Of a DNA stretch of 64,000 bases, positions 30,392-41,034 are shown piece after piece. Every line of letters begins with the position of its first letter. The first letter of the stretch is position 1. The notes beneath the pieces are model-generated. The model was not told where the DNA came from, searched no databases, and saw only the letters and a program-made list of their open reading frames with translations. Source of the DNA: Azonexus hydrophilus (GTDB taxonomy: Bacteria; Pseudomonadota; Gammaproteobacteria; Burkholderiales; Rhodocyclaceae); NCBI RefSeq assembly GCF_905120355.1, contig NZ_CAJHOB010000003.1, positions 166,283-230,282 of the forward strand. The letters run 5' to 3'. Both the position numbers and the translations under genes were made by a program.

Positions 30392-31726
30392 ATGTGGACC
30401 TTCCCCATGTCGTTTTTTTATCAGCGCATGCCCGCCCGGCCCTGGGTGCAGTCGCTCGCGCTGCTGATTTTTTTCGCACTGACCGTTTCTCCTGCCAGCG
30501 CACAGAAATCGACCAGTGCCCCGGAAATTGCGGAAAAACGCGCCGATCTCGACGGCTTGCGCCAACGTATCGACAGCCTGCGCAAAGAATTGAGCAGCAA
30601 CGAAGGCACACGCGCCGATGCCGCTGACCGCCTGCGCGAATCCGAACGACAGATTTCCCGTCTGCAGCGCCAGCTGCACGATCTCGGCAGTCAGCGCAGC
30701 CACCTGCAAAGCCAGCTGACCGCACTGGAAACACAATCGCGCACCCTGGCAGGCACGCTGGCCCAGCAGCAGACCCAGCTCGAGCAATTGCTCTACCGTC
30801 AGTATCTGCGCGGCGATCCAGACTCCCTGCAACTTCTGCTCAACGGCGACGACCCCAACCAAATGGCGCGCGACCTGCACTACCTGTCAGCCATTGCCAC
30901 CGCCCGCAGCGAGCTGATGGGAGAAATCCGGCAGACCATCCAGCAGAAAAAAACGCTCGCGGCACAAACCCGGGAGCGCAGCAGCGAACTGGCTGAAGTG
31001 GAAAGTGAGCAACGTAAGCAGCACAGCGAGCTCGACAAGGAGCGTCAGGCTCACAAAGCCTTGTATGCCGAAATTTCTGACAAAGTACGCAGCCAACGGC
31101 GCGAAATTGGCGCTCTGCAGCGGGACGAAAAACGCATGAGCCAACTGGTTGAACGCCTGTCCCGTATCCTGGCGCAACAAGCCGCTGCGGCCCGCGCTGC
31201 CGAGGCGCAGCGCCGCAAGCAGATGGAGGAAGCAGCACGCAGGGCGGCGGCAGGAAAGCCCCCTGCACCCAGCAGTGAAAAACCGGGCCGCGAACCGGAA
31301 AACCAATATGTGCCGGCACCCAGCGATGGAAGTTTCGCCAAGCTCAAGGGTAAGCTGCGCCTCCCCGTTCAGGGCACGGTCAGCGGCCGCTTTGGTGGCG
31401 CCCGCGAAGGCGGCGGACAATGGCGAGGCGTATTCATCCGTGCAGGCAACGGCAGCCCGGTCAGGGCCATCGCCAAAGGCCGCGTGGTTTTCGCCGAGTG
31501 GATGCGTGGTTTCGGCAATCTCCTCATCATCGATCACGGCGACGCCTATCTGTCGATCTACGGCAATAATGAAGCACTATTGAAACAGGTCGGACAAGCC
31601 GTGCAAGGCGGCGATACCGTCGCCACCGTCGGCAATACCGGGGGCAACCCGGAATCGGGTTTATACTTTGAAATCCGCCGTCAAGGCCAACCTATCGACC
31701 CCCTATCCTGGGCTACGTTGAAATGA
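30392..31726 (+). CDS. envC: Murein hydrolase activator EnvC
   Basis: EnvC activates the AmiA/AmiB amidases at the division site. The 444-residue protein has an export signal, a long coiled coil (about residues 45-265, rich in Q, E, R and L) and a C-terminal LytM domain. The LytM metal ligands are lost (FIRAGNGSPV in place of HxGxD, LYFEIR in place of HxH), as expected for a non-enzymatic activator. The start could instead be Met13, which begins a cleaner signal peptide. It overlaps ctpA by 4 nt. Confidence 0.9.
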   Translation: MWTFPMSFFYQRMPARPWVQSLALLIFFALTVSPASAQKSTSAPEIAEKRADLDGLRQRIDSLRKELSSNEGTRADAADRLRESERQISRLQRQLHDLGSQRSHLQSQLTALETQSRTLAGTLAQQQTQLEQLLYRQYLRGDPDSLQLLLNGDDPNQMARDLHYLSAIATARSELMGEIRQTIQQKKTLAAQTRERSSELAEVESEQRKQHSELDKERQAHKALYAEISDKVRSQRREIGALQRDEKRMSQLVERLSRILAQQAAAARAAEAQRRKQMEEAARRAAAGKPPAPSSEKPGREPENQYVPAPSDGSFAKLKGKLRLPVQGTVSGRFGGAREGGGQWRGVFIRAGNGSPVRAIAKGRVVFAEWMRGFGNLLIIDHGDAYLSIYGNNEALLKQVGQAVQGGDTVATVGNTGGNPESGLYFEIRRQGQPIDPLSWATLK

Positions 31727-33144
31727 GCAAATTGAAAACCTGGAGCCTCGCCCTGGGCGGCTTTATCGCCGGTGCCCTGATCACCCTGCAAATACCGGCT
31801 TTCGCCCAGAAGGACGCCACCAGCAGACTGCCGATTGACGACCTGCGCACCTTCGCTGAGGTCTATAGCGCCATCAAGCAGGGCTATGTCGAACCGGTTG
31901 AAGACAAAAAGATGATCGCCAACGCGATTTCCGGCCTGCTCTCCAATCTTGACCCCCACTCCTCGTACCTCGACGCCGACTCCTTCAAGGACCTGCAGGT
32001 GGGCACGCAAGGCGAATTCGGCGGGCTGGGCATCGAGGTCGGCATGGAAGACGGCTTGGTCAAGGTGGTTTCGCCAATCGAGGATACGCCGGCTTATCGC
32101 GCCGGCGTCAAATCCGGCGACCTGATTTTCAAGCTCGACGACACCCTGGTCAAAGGCATGAGCCTGTCCGATGCCGTCAAGAAAATGCGCGGCAAACCCA
32201 AAACCTCGATCCGCCTGAGCATTCTGCGCAAAGGCGAGAGCAAGCCGATCGAACTCACCCTGACGCGCGAAATCATCAAGGTTCAAAGCGTCAAATCGAA
32301 AATCGTCGAACCCGGTTACGGCTGGGTCCGCATCACCCAGTTCCAGGAAACCACCATTGCCGACCTGGCCAAGCACCTCAACTCCCTGTACAAGGAAGGC
32401 GACCTGAAGGGCCTGGTACTGGATCTACGCAACGATCCGGGCGGTCTGCTCAACGGCGCCATCGGCGTTTCGGCGGCGTTCCTGCCGCCGGACGTGAAAG
32501 TCGTTTCCACTGACGGCCGCACGCCCGACGCCAAACAGGAATTCCTCTCCCGCCCCAGCGACTACCTGCGTGGCACGCGCGAAGACCCGCTCAGCAAGTT
32601 GCCGGTCGGCATCAAGAAAGTGCCAATGGTGGTTCTGGTCAATGGCGGTTCAGCCTCCGCATCGGAAATCGTGGCCGGCGCCCTGCAAGATCACAACCGC
32701 GCCGCCATCGTCGGCACCCAGACCTTTGGCAAAGGCTCGGTGCAATCCGTACTGCCGCTGCCGAACAACACCGCCATCAAACTCACCACGGCCCGCTACT
32801 TCACCCCATCCGGCCGCTCCATTCAGGCCAAAGGCATCACCCCGGACATCGTCGTTGAAGAAACCCCCAACGGCACCAATGGTCCTCGTATTCGTGAAGC
32901 GGATCTGGAGCGGCACCTGGAAGACAAGGCCGAGCCGGGCAAGGACAGCAAGCCCGCCGCCGCAGCGAAACCCGCCGCTAAAGGTGAAAAAGACAACAAG
33001 GACGCCGCCAAGAATTCAACCAAGGATGAAGATGACCTGCCGAGCGCCCGCCTGGAATATGCCAGCAAGGACGACTACCAGTTCCAGCAGGCACTCAACA
33101 TCCTCAAGGCCACGCAGATCATGCAGGGCAAGCGGCAACCATAA
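31723..33144 (+). CDS. ctpA: C-terminal processing peptidase, S41 family
   Basis: CtpA-type proteases trim or degrade periplasmic proteins such as wall hydrolases. The 473-residue protein has a signal sequence, a PDZ domain (about residues 95-175, GLGIEVG and GVKSGDLIFKLDD), and the catalytic dyad S312 (in GGSASASEI) and K337 (in TFGKGSVQ, with Q341), 25 residues apart as usual. The C-terminal tail is Ala/Lys-rich. Gene order envC-ctpA-moeB is common in betaproteobacteria. Confidence 0.95.
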   Translation: MSKLKTWSLALGGFIAGALITLQIPAFAQKDATSRLPIDDLRTFAEVYSAIKQGYVEPVEDKKMIANAISGLLSNLDPHSSYLDADSFKDLQVGTQGEFGGLGIEVGMEDGLVKVVSPIEDTPAYRAGVKSGDLIFKLDDTLVKGMSLSDAVKKMRGKPKTSIRLSILRKGESKPIELTLTREIIKVQSVKSKIVEPGYGWVRITQFQETTIADLAKHLNSLYKEGDLKGLVLDLRNDPGGLLNGAIGVSAAFLPPDVKVVSTDGRTPDAKQEFLSRPSDYLRGTREDPLSKLPVGIKKVPMVVLVNGGSASASEIVAGALQDHNRAAIVGTQTFGKGSVQSVLPLPNNTAIKLTTARYFTPSGRSIQAKGITPDIVVEETPNGTNGPRIREADLERHLEDKAEPGKDSKPAAAAKPAAKGEKDNKDAAKNSTKDEDDLPSARLEYASKDDYQFQQALNILKATQIMQGKRQP

Positions 33145-33150
33145 GCCGGG

Positions 33151-33903
33151 ATGGATGACCCGCAGCTGCTGCGCTACAGCCGGCACATCCTGCTCGATGC
33201 GCTGGGCGTCGAAGGCCAGCAGCGCATCCTGGCCGGGCGAGTGCTCATCGTCGGCGCCGGCGGCCTCGGCTCACCGGCGGCGCTTTATCTGGCGGCCGCC
33301 GGTGTCGGGCAGATCGTACTGGCGGACCACGACACGGTCGACCTGACCAATCTGCAACGCCAGATCCTGCATCGCGACAACCGCATCGGCATGAACAAGG
33401 CCTTGTCGGGGCAAATCACCCTGGCCGAAATCAACCCGGAGGTCAGCGTCATCCCCCTGCCGGAACGCCTCGATACCGCTCGACTCGAGGAACTGACAGC
33501 CGCGGTCGATATCGTGCTGGATTGCAGCGACAACTTTGCCACCCGGCATGCCATCAACCGCGCTTGCGTACGCCTGAAACGCCCCCTGGTGTCCGGCGCG
33601 GCCATCCGCTTTGACGGCCAGGTCAGCGTCTACACCCTGGATCGGGCCGAAGCACCCTGCTATCACTGCCTGTTTCCGGAAGCCGACGACGTGGAAGAAA
33701 CCCGTTGTGCTGTAACGGGCGTGTTTGCACCGCTCACCGGCATCGTCGGCAGCATGCAGGCGGCCGAAGCCCTGAAACTGCTGGCGGGTATCGGCCGGCC
33801 CCTGAATGGCCGCCTGCTGCTGATCGACAGTCTCGACATGCAGTGGCGCAGCAGCCGCTTCAACCGCGATCCATCCTGTGCGGTCTGCGGCAAACCCGGT
33901 TAA
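33151..33903 (+). CDS. moeB: MoeB/ThiF-family adenylyltransferase
   Basis: An E1-like enzyme that adenylates the C-terminus of a small sulfur carrier (MoaD or ThiS). The 250-residue protein has RYSRHILL, the nucleotide loop IVGAGGLGSPAALYLAAAG, the LQRQILH arginine segment, DCSDNFATR, and the zinc cysteines CYHC and CAVC. MoeB and ThiF cannot be separated safely here; no moaD or thiS is adjacent. It starts 6 bp after ctpA and converges on ribD with a 4-bp overlap. Confidence 0.88.
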   Translation: MDDPQLLRYSRHILLDALGVEGQQRILAGRVLIVGAGGLGSPAALYLAAAGVGQIVLADHDTVDLTNLQRQILHRDNRIGMNKALSGQITLAEINPEVSVIPLPERLDTARLEELTAAVDIVLDCSDNFATRHAINRACVRLKRPLVSGAAIRFDGQVSVYTLDRAEAPCYHCLFPEADDVEETRCAVTGVFAPLTGIVGSMQAAEALKLLAGIGRPLNGRLLLIDSLDMQWRSSRFNRDPSCAVCGKPG

Positions 33904-34985
33904 AGCGGGCGGGCGCGCAGGAAAATATCTGGCCCGATCTTGCGCAGGTCAATCACATCGAGCCGGCGCTGCCCGGCGAGTTCACTGAGCTCCGGCAGGC
34001 GGCACAAGCCCAGCGCCTGATCGCCGAGCAACGTGGGGGCGAGATAGATCAGCACTTCGTCCACCAGGCCGGCCTGCAGCAAGGCGCCATTGAGCCCTGC
34101 CCCGGCTTCCACATGCACTTCGTTACAACCGCGCGCAGCCAGTGCCTGCAGCAGTGCAGGCAGATCGACACGACCCGGGTCGCCCGGCAACTGCAGAATT
34201 TCGCCCCCCGCGGCGCGCAACCGTTCCGCGCGCACGGCGTCGGCCTGCGCCGCCACCAGCAGAGCCCCCCCTCGCAGCAGCTTGGCCGACGGCGGCGTTT
34301 CCAGACGTGCATCGAGCACGACCCGCAACGGCTGCCGTTCCGTATCGACGGCACGCACGGTCAAACTGGGATCATCCGCCAGCACTGTGCCACTGCCGGT
34401 AAGGATGGCGCAGGCCCGGGCACGCCAACGATGCCCGTCGGCACGCGCCGCCGGCCCGGTGATCCACTGACTGGCACCATTCAGCAGCGCGGTCTTGCCA
34501 TCCAGACTGGCGGCCATTTTCACTCGCAGCCAGGGCCGCCCCCGCCGCATGCGCGACACAAAACCGATATTGAGCTCTTCCGCCTCCGCAGCCAGCAAGC
34601 CGCTGGCTACGTGCACGCCGGCCGCCTGCAACCGTGCCAGACCACGACCGGCAACCTGCGGGTTGGGATCCGGCATGGCCGCGATCACCCGCGCCACTCC
34701 GGCTGCGATCAGCGCCTCGGCACAGGGCGGCGTGCGCCCGTGATGGCTGCAGGGTTCCAGCGAAACATAGGCAGTTGCACCGCGCGCGGCGGCGCCTGCC
34801 TGGCGCAGGGCATGCACCTCGGCATGCGGCTCACCGGCCCGCACATGCCAGCCCTCGCCAACCACCTGCCCCTGTTGCGCAATGACACAGCCCACCCGGG
34901 GATTCGGCGATGTTGTCCACAGGCCACGCTCTGCCAGCTGCAGCGCCCGCGCCATCATGGCGTGATCAAACGCCGTAAAGCTCAT
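33900..34985 (-). CDS. ribD: Bifunctional riboflavin biosynthesis deaminase/reductase RibD
   Basis: RibD carries out the deamination and reduction steps after GTP cyclohydrolase II. The 361-residue protein has the deaminase zinc site HAEVHALR and [11 protein letters not shown] in its N-terminal half, and the NADPH-dependent reductase domain ([32 protein letters not shown]) in the C-terminal half. It overlaps nrdR by 4 nt; the nrdR-ribD order is widespread. Confidence 0.95.
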   Translation of the reverse strand: MSFTAFDHAMMARALQLAERGLWTTSPNPRVGCVIAQQGQVVGEGWHVRAGEPHAEVHALRQAGAAARGATAYVSLEPCSHHGRTPPCAEALIAAGVARVIAAMPDPNPQVAGRGLARLQAAGVHVASGLLAAEAEELNIGFVSRMRRGRPWLRVKMAASLDGKTALLNGASQWITGPAARADGHRWRARACAILTGSGTVLADDPSLTVRAVDTERQPLRVVLDARLETPPSAKLLRGGALLVAAQADAVRAERLRAAGGEILQLPGDPGRVDLPALLQALAARGCNEVHVEAGAGLNGALLQAGLVDEVLIYLAPTLLGDQALGLCRLPELSELAGQRRLDVIDLRKIGPDIFLRARPL

Positions 34986-35446
34986 TTCTTGCGCGCAGCG
35001 GGAGACACTTCCTTGATCGCCCGGGAAAAGGCATCGACATCCTCGAAATTCCGGTACACCGAGGCAAAACGGATATAGGCAACTTTATCGAGCTTCTTCA
35101 ACTCGGCCATGACCAGCTCACCCAGTTGCTGTGACAGCACCTCGCGCAATCCCGCCGACAGCAACTTCTCTTCAATGGCGGTCACCGCCGCATCAACCAG
35201 CTCCGTAGATACGGGCCGCTTGCGCAACGCCAGATCGAGGCTGGCGCGCAGCTTGGCCCGGGAAAACTCGATCCGCGAACCATTTTTCTTGACCACCTGC
35301 GGCAACTGGATTTCCGGCCGCTCGTAGGTGGTAAAGCGCTTCTCACAGGCGGTGCATTTGCGCCGCCGGCGCACGATGTCGCCTTCATCGGAAACCCGGG
35401 TATCGACTACCCCGGTTTCCTCATGGCCACAGAAAGGGCACTTCAT
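34982..35446 (-). CDS. nrdR: Transcriptional repressor NrdR
   Basis: NrdR represses ribonucleotide reductase genes, sensing ATP/dATP. The 154-residue protein has the N-terminal zinc ribbon [17 protein letters not shown] with CTAC, and an ATP-cone ([38 protein letters not shown]). It lies 9 bp after glyA and overlaps ribD, forming glyA-nrdR-ribD. Confidence 0.96.
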   Translation of the reverse strand: MKCPFCGHEETGVVDTRVSDEGDIVRRRRKCTACEKRFTTYERPEIQLPQVVKKNGSRIEFSRAKLRASLDLALRKRPVSTELVDAAVTAIEEKLLSAGLREVLSQQLGELVMAELKKLDKVAYIRFASVYRNFEDVDAFSRAIKEVSPAARKK

Positions 35447-35455
35447 GCGACAGTA

Positions 35456-36706
35456 TCAGGCGCCGTACACCGGGAAGCGCTGGCACAGCGCCGCAACCTG
35501 TTCACGCACACGGGCGGCCACCGCTTCATCATTCGGCGCATCCAGCACATCGGCGATCAGATGGGCGATTTGCACCGCTTCTGTTTCTCCGAAACCGCGC
35601 GTCGTCATGGCGGGCGAACCGATGCGGATACCGGACGTCACGAAAGGCTTCTGCGGATCGTTCGGGATGCCGTTCTTGTTAACCGTAATATGGGCGCGCC
35701 CCAAAGCAGCTTCCGCTTCCTTGCCGGTCAGATTCTTCGGCCGCAGGTCAACCAGGAACAGATGGCTCTCGGTGCGGCCGGAGACGATACGCAGACCGCG
35801 ATCCTCACCCAGCACCCGGGCCATGGCGGCCGCATTCTTGATGACCTGTTCTTGGTAGCGCTTGAATTCGGGCGCGGCGGCTTCCTTGAAGGCCACGGCC
35901 TTGGCTGCGATGACATGCATCAACGGCCCACCCTGCAGGCCAGGGAAAATGGCCGAGTTGATGGCTTTTTCGTGCTCGGCCTTCATCAGCACCACACCAC
36001 CACGCGGTCCGCGCAGGGTTTTATGGGTGGTGGTGGTCACGACATCGGCGTGCGGTACCGGATTCGGATACAGGCCGGCAGCAATGAGACCGGCGTAATG
36101 CGCCATATCCACCCAGAGGATGGCGCCGACTTCGCGGGCAATTTTGGCAAAACGCTCGAAATCAATGCGCAGGGCGTATGCCGAGGCACCGGCAATGATG
36201 ATCTTCGGCTTGTGCTCGCGCGCCATCGCCTCCATTTTTTCGTAGTCGATGGCTTCATTGGCGTCCAGACCATAGGCCACGACGTTGAACCATTTGCCCG
36301 ACATGTTGAGCGGCATGCCGTGGGTCAGGTGGCCGCCTTCAGCCAGGCTCATGCCCATGATGGTGTCGCCCGGCTTGGCAAAGGCCATCAGGACAGCCTG
36401 GTTGGCCTGCGAACCGGAATTCGGCTGCACGTTGGCGGCATCTGCACCAAACAAGGCCTTGATACGATCGATAGCGATCTGTTCGGCCACATCCACATGC
36501 TCGCAGCCACCGTAGTAACGCTTGCCGGGATAACCCTCGGCGTACTTATTGGTCAGCTGCGAACCCTGCGCTTCCATCACCGCCGGACTGACATAGTTTT
36601 CCGACGCAATAAGTTCGATGTGCTCTTCCTGCCGGCGATTTTCGGCCTGCACGGCCTGCCAGAGTTCAGGATCAACGGTTGCCAGGGTGTTTTTCGCGGA
36701 GAACAT
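35456..36706 (-). CDS. glyA: Serine hydroxymethyltransferase
   Basis: GlyA interconverts serine and glycine and loads one-carbon units on tetrahydrofolate. The 416-residue PLP enzyme begins [16 protein letters not shown], has [22 protein letters not shown] and the PLP lysine in [16 protein letters not shown]. The start at 36706 has TTGAGG upstream; the frame is open further but does not match the family. First gene of glyA-nrdR-ribD. Confidence 0.97.
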   Translation of the reverse strand: MFSAKNTLATVDPELWQAVQAENRRQEEHIELIASENYVSPAVMEAQGSQLTNKYAEGYPGKRYYGGCEHVDVAEQIAIDRIKALFGADAANVQPNSGSQANQAVLMAFAKPGDTIMGMSLAEGGHLTHGMPLNMSGKWFNVVAYGLDANEAIDYEKMEAMAREHKPKIIIAGASAYALRIDFERFAKIAREVGAILWVDMAHYAGLIAAGLYPNPVPHADVVTTTTHKTLRGPRGGVVLMKAEHEKAINSAIFPGLQGGPLMHVIAAKAVAFKEAAAPEFKRYQEQVIKNAAAMARVLGEDRGLRIVSGRTESHLFLVDLRPKNLTGKEAEAALGRAHITVNKNGIPNDPQKPFVTSGIRIGSPAMTTRGFGETEAVQIAHLIADVLDAPNDEAVAARVREQVAALCQRFPVYGA

Positions 36707-36746
36707 GGAGTGCCTCAAGCCAGTGAAGGGAAAGGCGCAGATTCTA

Positions 36747-37382
36747 TCATGCAGGCAACTCGTCCAGCGCACCTGGCGCCAGGTGCGCCGTCTCACCCCA
36801 GGAATCGATCTGCCAGACGCCCCCGCTGACACTCAGCCAGTTCAACCCGGCGTTGGGTATGAGGAAGTCTCGCGGCTGGTCAAGCCCGGTTGCGCGCACG
36901 AAACGATTGATCACATCAAGCACCCCGCCATGCAGGACCAGTGCCACCGCTTCGCCGGCATGGCGCTGCGCCAGACGCTGCAGCGTCTGCGTCACCCGGA
37001 CATGGAGTGTCTGCAAGCTTTCACCATTCTCAAACGCATAATCGACATTGCGCCCGACAAAGGCCGCATAAGCCTCGGGGTGACGTTCTTCCGCCTCAGC
37101 ATAGGTCAAGCCGGAAAAAATACCGTAATCGCGCTCGCGCAAGCTGGGCTCAGGCTGCGGCTGCAAATGCAACGCCGCGCCAATCAGCTCGGCCGTTTCC
37201 CAAGCCCGGCGCAGATCACTCGCATACAGCGCCGTCAGACCGCAGCCCTGCAGACTTCGCCCGGCCGCCCGTGCCTGCTGCCGCCCCAGGGCATTCAGGG
37301 CGATATCAATCTGCCCCTGAATACGCCGCCCGGCGTTCCATTCCGTTTCCCCGTGACGGATCAGGCACAGGCGCGTCTTCAT
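36747..37382 (-). CDS. Histidine phosphatase family protein
   Basis: A 211-residue phosphoglycerate-mutase-like phosphatase. The phospho-histidine motif is [10 protein letters not shown] at the N-terminus; the second catalytic part is [10 protein letters not shown]. Such small enzymes include alpha-ribazole phosphatase and general phosphatases; the substrate here cannot be told. It overlaps pmbA by 4 nt. Confidence 0.88.
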   Translation of the reverse strand: MKTRLCLIRHGETEWNAGRRIQGQIDIALNALGRQQARAAGRSLQGCGLTALYASDLRRAWETAELIGAALHLQPQPEPSLRERDYGIFSGLTYAEAEERHPEAYAAFVGRNVDYAFENGESLQTLHVRVTQTLQRLAQRHAGEAVALVLHGGVLDVINRFVRATGLDQPRDFLIPNAGLNWLSVSGGVWQIDSWGETAHLAPGALDELPA

Positions 37383-38722
37383 GCACCGGCCACCGTCATG
37401 CGGTTGATGAGAATGGAACCGGTCTGCTTGCTGCCACGAATTTCCACATCATTCCCGACGGCGACAATCCCCGCGAACATGTCGCGCAGGTTGCCAGCAA
37501 TGGTGATCTCTTCGACCGGATAGGCAATTTCGCCGTTCTCCACCCAGAAACCGGCCGCGCCGCGCGAATAATCGCCGGTCACGTAATTGATGCCATGCCC
37601 GAGCACCTCGGTCAGCAACAATCCCCGCCCCATGCGTTGGAGCAGCCCCGCCCGGTCAAGCTCACCGGGCGCGATGATGAGGTTGTGACTACCGCCGGCA
37701 TTAGCCGTTGTCTGCAAGCCCAGTTTACGTGCCGTGTACGCCGAGAGGAAATAGCGCTGCAACACCCCATCGACAATGACCTCACTGTCGCGCGTCGCCA
37801 CGCCGTCACTATCAAAAGCCGCACTTGCCAATCCCCCTGGAAGAAGCGGCCGCTCACTCACGCGTACAAACTCCGGCATGATGCGGCACCCCAGCTGATC
37901 CAGCAGAAACGACGATTTGCGGTACAAGGCCCCGCCACTGGCCGCATGCACCAGGCTGGCGAGCAACCCCGCGGCAAGCGGCGCTTCGAACAAGACCGGA
38001 TAGTCCCCGGTCTTGATCCGCCGGCTGTTCAGCCGCGCCACCGCCCGCGTCGCTGCAATACGGCCGATTTCTTCCGGCTCCTGCAGGCAACGGGCATCGC
38101 GGTGTGTGCTGTACCAGTCGTCGCGTTGCATCTCGTCGCGCTCACCAGCAATCAACGAAGCAGAAATGTAGTGGCGCGACGTTGGGTAGCCGCCCATGAA
38201 GCCGTGACTATTGGCCGAAACGAAATGCGCCTGCTGGGTGGACACGCTGGCGCCTTCCGAATTACCGACCCGCTTGTCGGCGGCAAACGCTGCCTGTTCA
38301 CAGCGCTTGGCCAAAGCAATTGCCTCCTCCACATCCAGCGCCCACGGATGGTACAGATCGAGATCCGGACATTCCCGGGCCATCAACGCCGCATCGGCCA
38401 GACCGGCGCAGTCATCTTCTGCCGTGAAGCGGGCAATGGCGAGTGCCGCATCCACGGTGTCACGCAACGCCTGCGGCGAGAAATCCGAGGTACTGGCGTA
38501 GCCCTTGCGTTGACCGGCATACACCGTCACCCCAACCCCCTTGTCACGGTTGTACTCTATGGTGTCGACCGCATCGCAACGCACCGTCACCGCCTGCCCA
38601 AACCCCTCCGATACATCAACCTCGCAGGCGCTGGCACCCTGCTTGCGGGCATAGGCGAGCACGTCCGTGCTCAATTGTTGCAGGTCGGTAAAAGCGTAGG
38701 AAAAGCCGGTGTGATTAGCCAT
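37379..38722 (-). CDS. pmbA: Metalloprotease PmbA (TldE)
   Basis: PmbA with TldD forms a protease that processes modified peptides and degrades unfolded segments. The 447-residue protein has the family segments VTVRCDAVDTIEYNRDKGVGV, SEGASVSTQQAHFVSANSHGF and NAGGSHNLIIAPG, with GDYSRGAAGFWVENGEIAYPV near the C-terminus. TldE lacks the zinc site held by TldD; no HExxxH is seen here. It is divergent from darP, a conserved pmbA-yjgA arrangement. Confidence 0.94.
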   Translation of the reverse strand: MANHTGFSYAFTDLQQLSTDVLAYARKQGASACEVDVSEGFGQAVTVRCDAVDTIEYNRDKGVGVTVYAGQRKGYASTSDFSPQALRDTVDAALAIARFTAEDDCAGLADAALMARECPDLDLYHPWALDVEEAIALAKRCEQAAFAADKRVGNSEGASVSTQQAHFVSANSHGFMGGYPTSRHYISASLIAGERDEMQRDDWYSTHRDARCLQEPEEIGRIAATRAVARLNSRRIKTGDYPVLFEAPLAAGLLASLVHAASGGALYRKSSFLLDQLGCRIMPEFVRVSERPLLPGGLASAAFDSDGVATRDSEVIVDGVLQRYFLSAYTARKLGLQTTANAGGSHNLIIAPGELDRAGLLQRMGRGLLLTEVLGHGINYVTGDYSRGAAGFWVENGEIAYPVEEITIAGNLRDMFAGIVAVGNDVEIRGSKQTGSILINRMTVAGA

Positions 38723-38796
38723 GAACGGTGAGCGAAAGAAGCGCCAGAGGGAAAAACGCTATCATAGCAGCCTCACCACGGCCCACCGGACCCGCC

Positions 38797-39360
38797 ATGC
38801 CAGACCACGATTACAACGAAGATTACAGCGACAGCCTGGATCGCCCCTCAAAAACCCAGCAAAAAGCCGCCATGCACGCCCTGCGTGACCTGGGTTCCGA
38901 ACTGGTTGAACTCTCTCCCGGCCAGCTCAAGCGGATGGACCTGCCGGAGGCGTTGTACGCAGCCGTCCGTGACGCCCAGAAAATCACCGCTCACGGTGCG
39001 CGCCGCCGCCAGTTGCAATACATCGGCAAACTCATGCGCCACGTCGACGAAGCCCCCATCCATGCCGGGCTAGCCCTTGTGCGTGGCGAATCGAGCGCCG
39101 AAACGGCACGCCTGCACCGCATCGAGCGACTGCGCACACAACTTCTGAGCGACGAGAACACCTTGAGCGAGATCACCCGCCAATGGCCGGCGACCGATCT
39201 GCAGCATCTGCGTCAATTACGCCGCAACGCCCTGAAAGAGCAGGAAAACAACAAGCCGCCCAAGAACTATCGGGCCATCTTTCAATATCTGAAGGAACTG
39301 GACGGCGCCCCCCCTGCTGCCACCGCCAATCAGCCGGAAGATTCCGGCAACAGCGAATAG
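38797..39360 (+). CDS. darP: Ribosome-associated protein DarP (YjgA, DUF615)
   Basis: DarP helps late assembly of the 50S subunit. The 187-residue protein from the ATG at 38797 begins MPDHDYNEDY and has the DUF615 core SKTQQKAAMHALRDLGSELV, RRRQLQYIGKLMR and RRNALKEQENNKPPKNYR. A longer frame exists upstream but the added residues are not conserved. It is divergent from pmbA. Confidence 0.93.
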   Translation: MPDHDYNEDYSDSLDRPSKTQQKAAMHALRDLGSELVELSPGQLKRMDLPEALYAAVRDAQKITAHGARRRQLQYIGKLMRHVDEAPIHAGLALVRGESSAETARLHRIERLRTQLLSDENTLSEITRQWPATDLQHLRQLRRNALKEQENNKPPKNYRAIFQYLKELDGAPPAATANQPEDSGNSE

Positions 39361-39387
39361 GCCTGCACGAGTCAAGCCGGGCAAGCT

Positions 39388-40911
39388 TCAGGCAGCCGGC
39401 AGCAAACGATAACGTGCGATCTCATAATCGCTGTTGTGCTCAAGCAAAAGCAGGGATTCAAAAATCACCGCCTGCCCCTGCAGCATGTATTCAAACCGCT
39501 CACGGCTGTCGAAGGTATGCGGCGGCATCACCAGCCGCACTTCGCCCGGCAGATTTCCCTCCAGCAGGATCAGGATGGGCACGGCACCAGCACCCGTCGT
39601 TTCACCCTGACGCAGTGGCGTGAGTTCTGCCGCCTCGACCTGCCGCGACAAGGTCTGAATCCCAATCCGCGATTCACTATTGACACCCCGGTAGAAACGC
39701 CGCACACAGCCCAGCAGCCAGTTCTCGCCGCCAGCAGGCTGCAGCGCCAGCAGCGCCCCGACACGAAGCCAGTCCTTGGGAGGCTCATTGAGAACCACCC
39801 CGAAACCGCCACGGCTGACGTTATCGACCTGCCAGGCATCCGGCTGCAGTCCCAGCGACTGGCCGCCAAACTCCTTGGAAAAAACGACAAACGAGTTAAC
39901 CAGACCATGCAGCACCTGCATCTGATGCCTGACCCGGTGCCGGTCATGCCGGCGCTGCGGTGGCACTGGCGCCAGATAGGCGCACAGATGACGCAGCACC
40001 GGCAACAAGGTTTTGACCGGATACTGTCCGCCCAGATTGATTTCCGGCGGCACATCCCCGCCCCGTTCGAGGTCGCGCAATACCGCCAGAATCTTGCCAT
40101 GCCCAGCCCCGGGGCGATAAAAGCGCTGCGTCGGGGTCAGCTGTTCGGGCATTTTGGCCAAACGCTGCGGTGGTTGCCCCACCCGTAAGTCAAGCCAGTA
40201 GACACAATCGTGTTCGGCTGTATCGAGAAAATCAAAGGAAGCCAGAAAATGGCTGACGAAGCATTCCGCCAGCTCGATTTCCATCGGTAGCAGGCTATCC
40301 ATGGAGGCCGCCTGAAAAATCACCGCCTTGCGGTATTCCGTCAGCGCCGAGGTATTGCCCAGCAACACGCCGGTCGCCACCGGCTGCGCACTCACACCGA
40401 CCGCCTCTGTCGCCAGCAACGCCTGCCCCAGGCGACGCCAGACCTCCTTGGGCGGCGGCCCGTAGCGGAACTGCTCCCACTTGACGAGGGTGCGCAAGGC
40501 GCCGATCAGATAAGTGCACAACGCCGGTAACATCTGGCGCGCCTGTTCAGCCGTCGGCTTGCGGGAGATGAAGGTGATCAGCGCCCGCTCAAGCACATCC
40601 GCAAACGACGACCAGAAACCACTATGAATGGACCACAGCCGGCTTTCCTCTGCCCGCGACAGACGCGGTGTATGCAGATACTCATGGGCCAGGCGGCGCA
40701 GATGCGGCGCCGCCGCATCTGCCAGCTGGCATGCAGCGTCAAAGCTGCGGTCTGGCGGCAGATCACCACCGGCCAGCAAGGAGTCAAGCCAGATGCCGAT
40801 TTCGTCAAGCGCCTTGAAGGCATTATCGGCGGGCAGCTCGCCAATGATGCGCTGCAGCTCCCGCTTATCCGCCAAGGGATGCCCGCTCTGCTTGTCAAAC
40901 AACCCACCCAT
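39388..40911 (-). CDS. Large PilZ-like domain protein
   Basis: A 507-residue cytosolic protein from an ATG at 40911 that has GAGGAG upstream (a longer frame begins at 40962). Most of the sequence is helical and unrecognised. Around residues 315-365 it has RRHDRHRVR and later VDNVSRGGFGVVL; the D363-N-V-S-R-G form matches the second motif of PilZ c-di-GMP receptors. A diguanylate cyclase is encoded elsewhere in the window. Ligand binding is inferred and the first motif is not a clean RxxxR at the usual distance. Confidence 0.65.
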   Translation of the reverse strand: MGGLFDKQSGHPLADKRELQRIIGELPADNAFKALDEIGIWLDSLLAGGDLPPDRSFDAACQLADAAAPHLRRLAHEYLHTPRLSRAEESRLWSIHSGFWSSFADVLERALITFISRKPTAEQARQMLPALCTYLIGALRTLVKWEQFRYGPPPKEVWRRLGQALLATEAVGVSAQPVATGVLLGNTSALTEYRKAVIFQAASMDSLLPMEIELAECFVSHFLASFDFLDTAEHDCVYWLDLRVGQPPQRLAKMPEQLTPTQRFYRPGAGHGKILAVLRDLERGGDVPPEINLGGQYPVKTLLPVLRHLCAYLAPVPPQRRHDRHRVRHQMQVLHGLVNSFVVFSKEFGGQSLGLQPDAWQVDNVSRGGFGVVLNEPPKDWLRVGALLALQPAGGENWLLGCVRRFYRGVNSESRIGIQTLSRQVEAAELTPLRQGETTGAGAVPILILLEGNLPGEVRLVMPPHTFDSRERFEYMLQGQAVIFESLLLLEHNSDYEIARYRLLPAA

Positions 40912-41034
40912 GCTTTTCCGCGACTCCTCTTGAATTATTTGCCGGCCCGGCATGCAGATCACGCCGCCAGCATGAGGCTGATGATTTTACATGGCTTCGA
41001 TTAGAATGCTCCCGTTTCTAAACTTTAATCCGTC

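Noticed and set aside
35423..36829. A 468-codon open frame opposite glyA
   Set aside because: It mirrors glyA in a GC-rich genome, has no ribosome site and shows no family motifs; the glyA reading is certain.
36941..38731. A 596-codon open frame opposite pmbA
   Set aside because: It is the complementary-strand shadow of pmbA and the phosphatase gene, with low-complexity His/Arg-rich translation.
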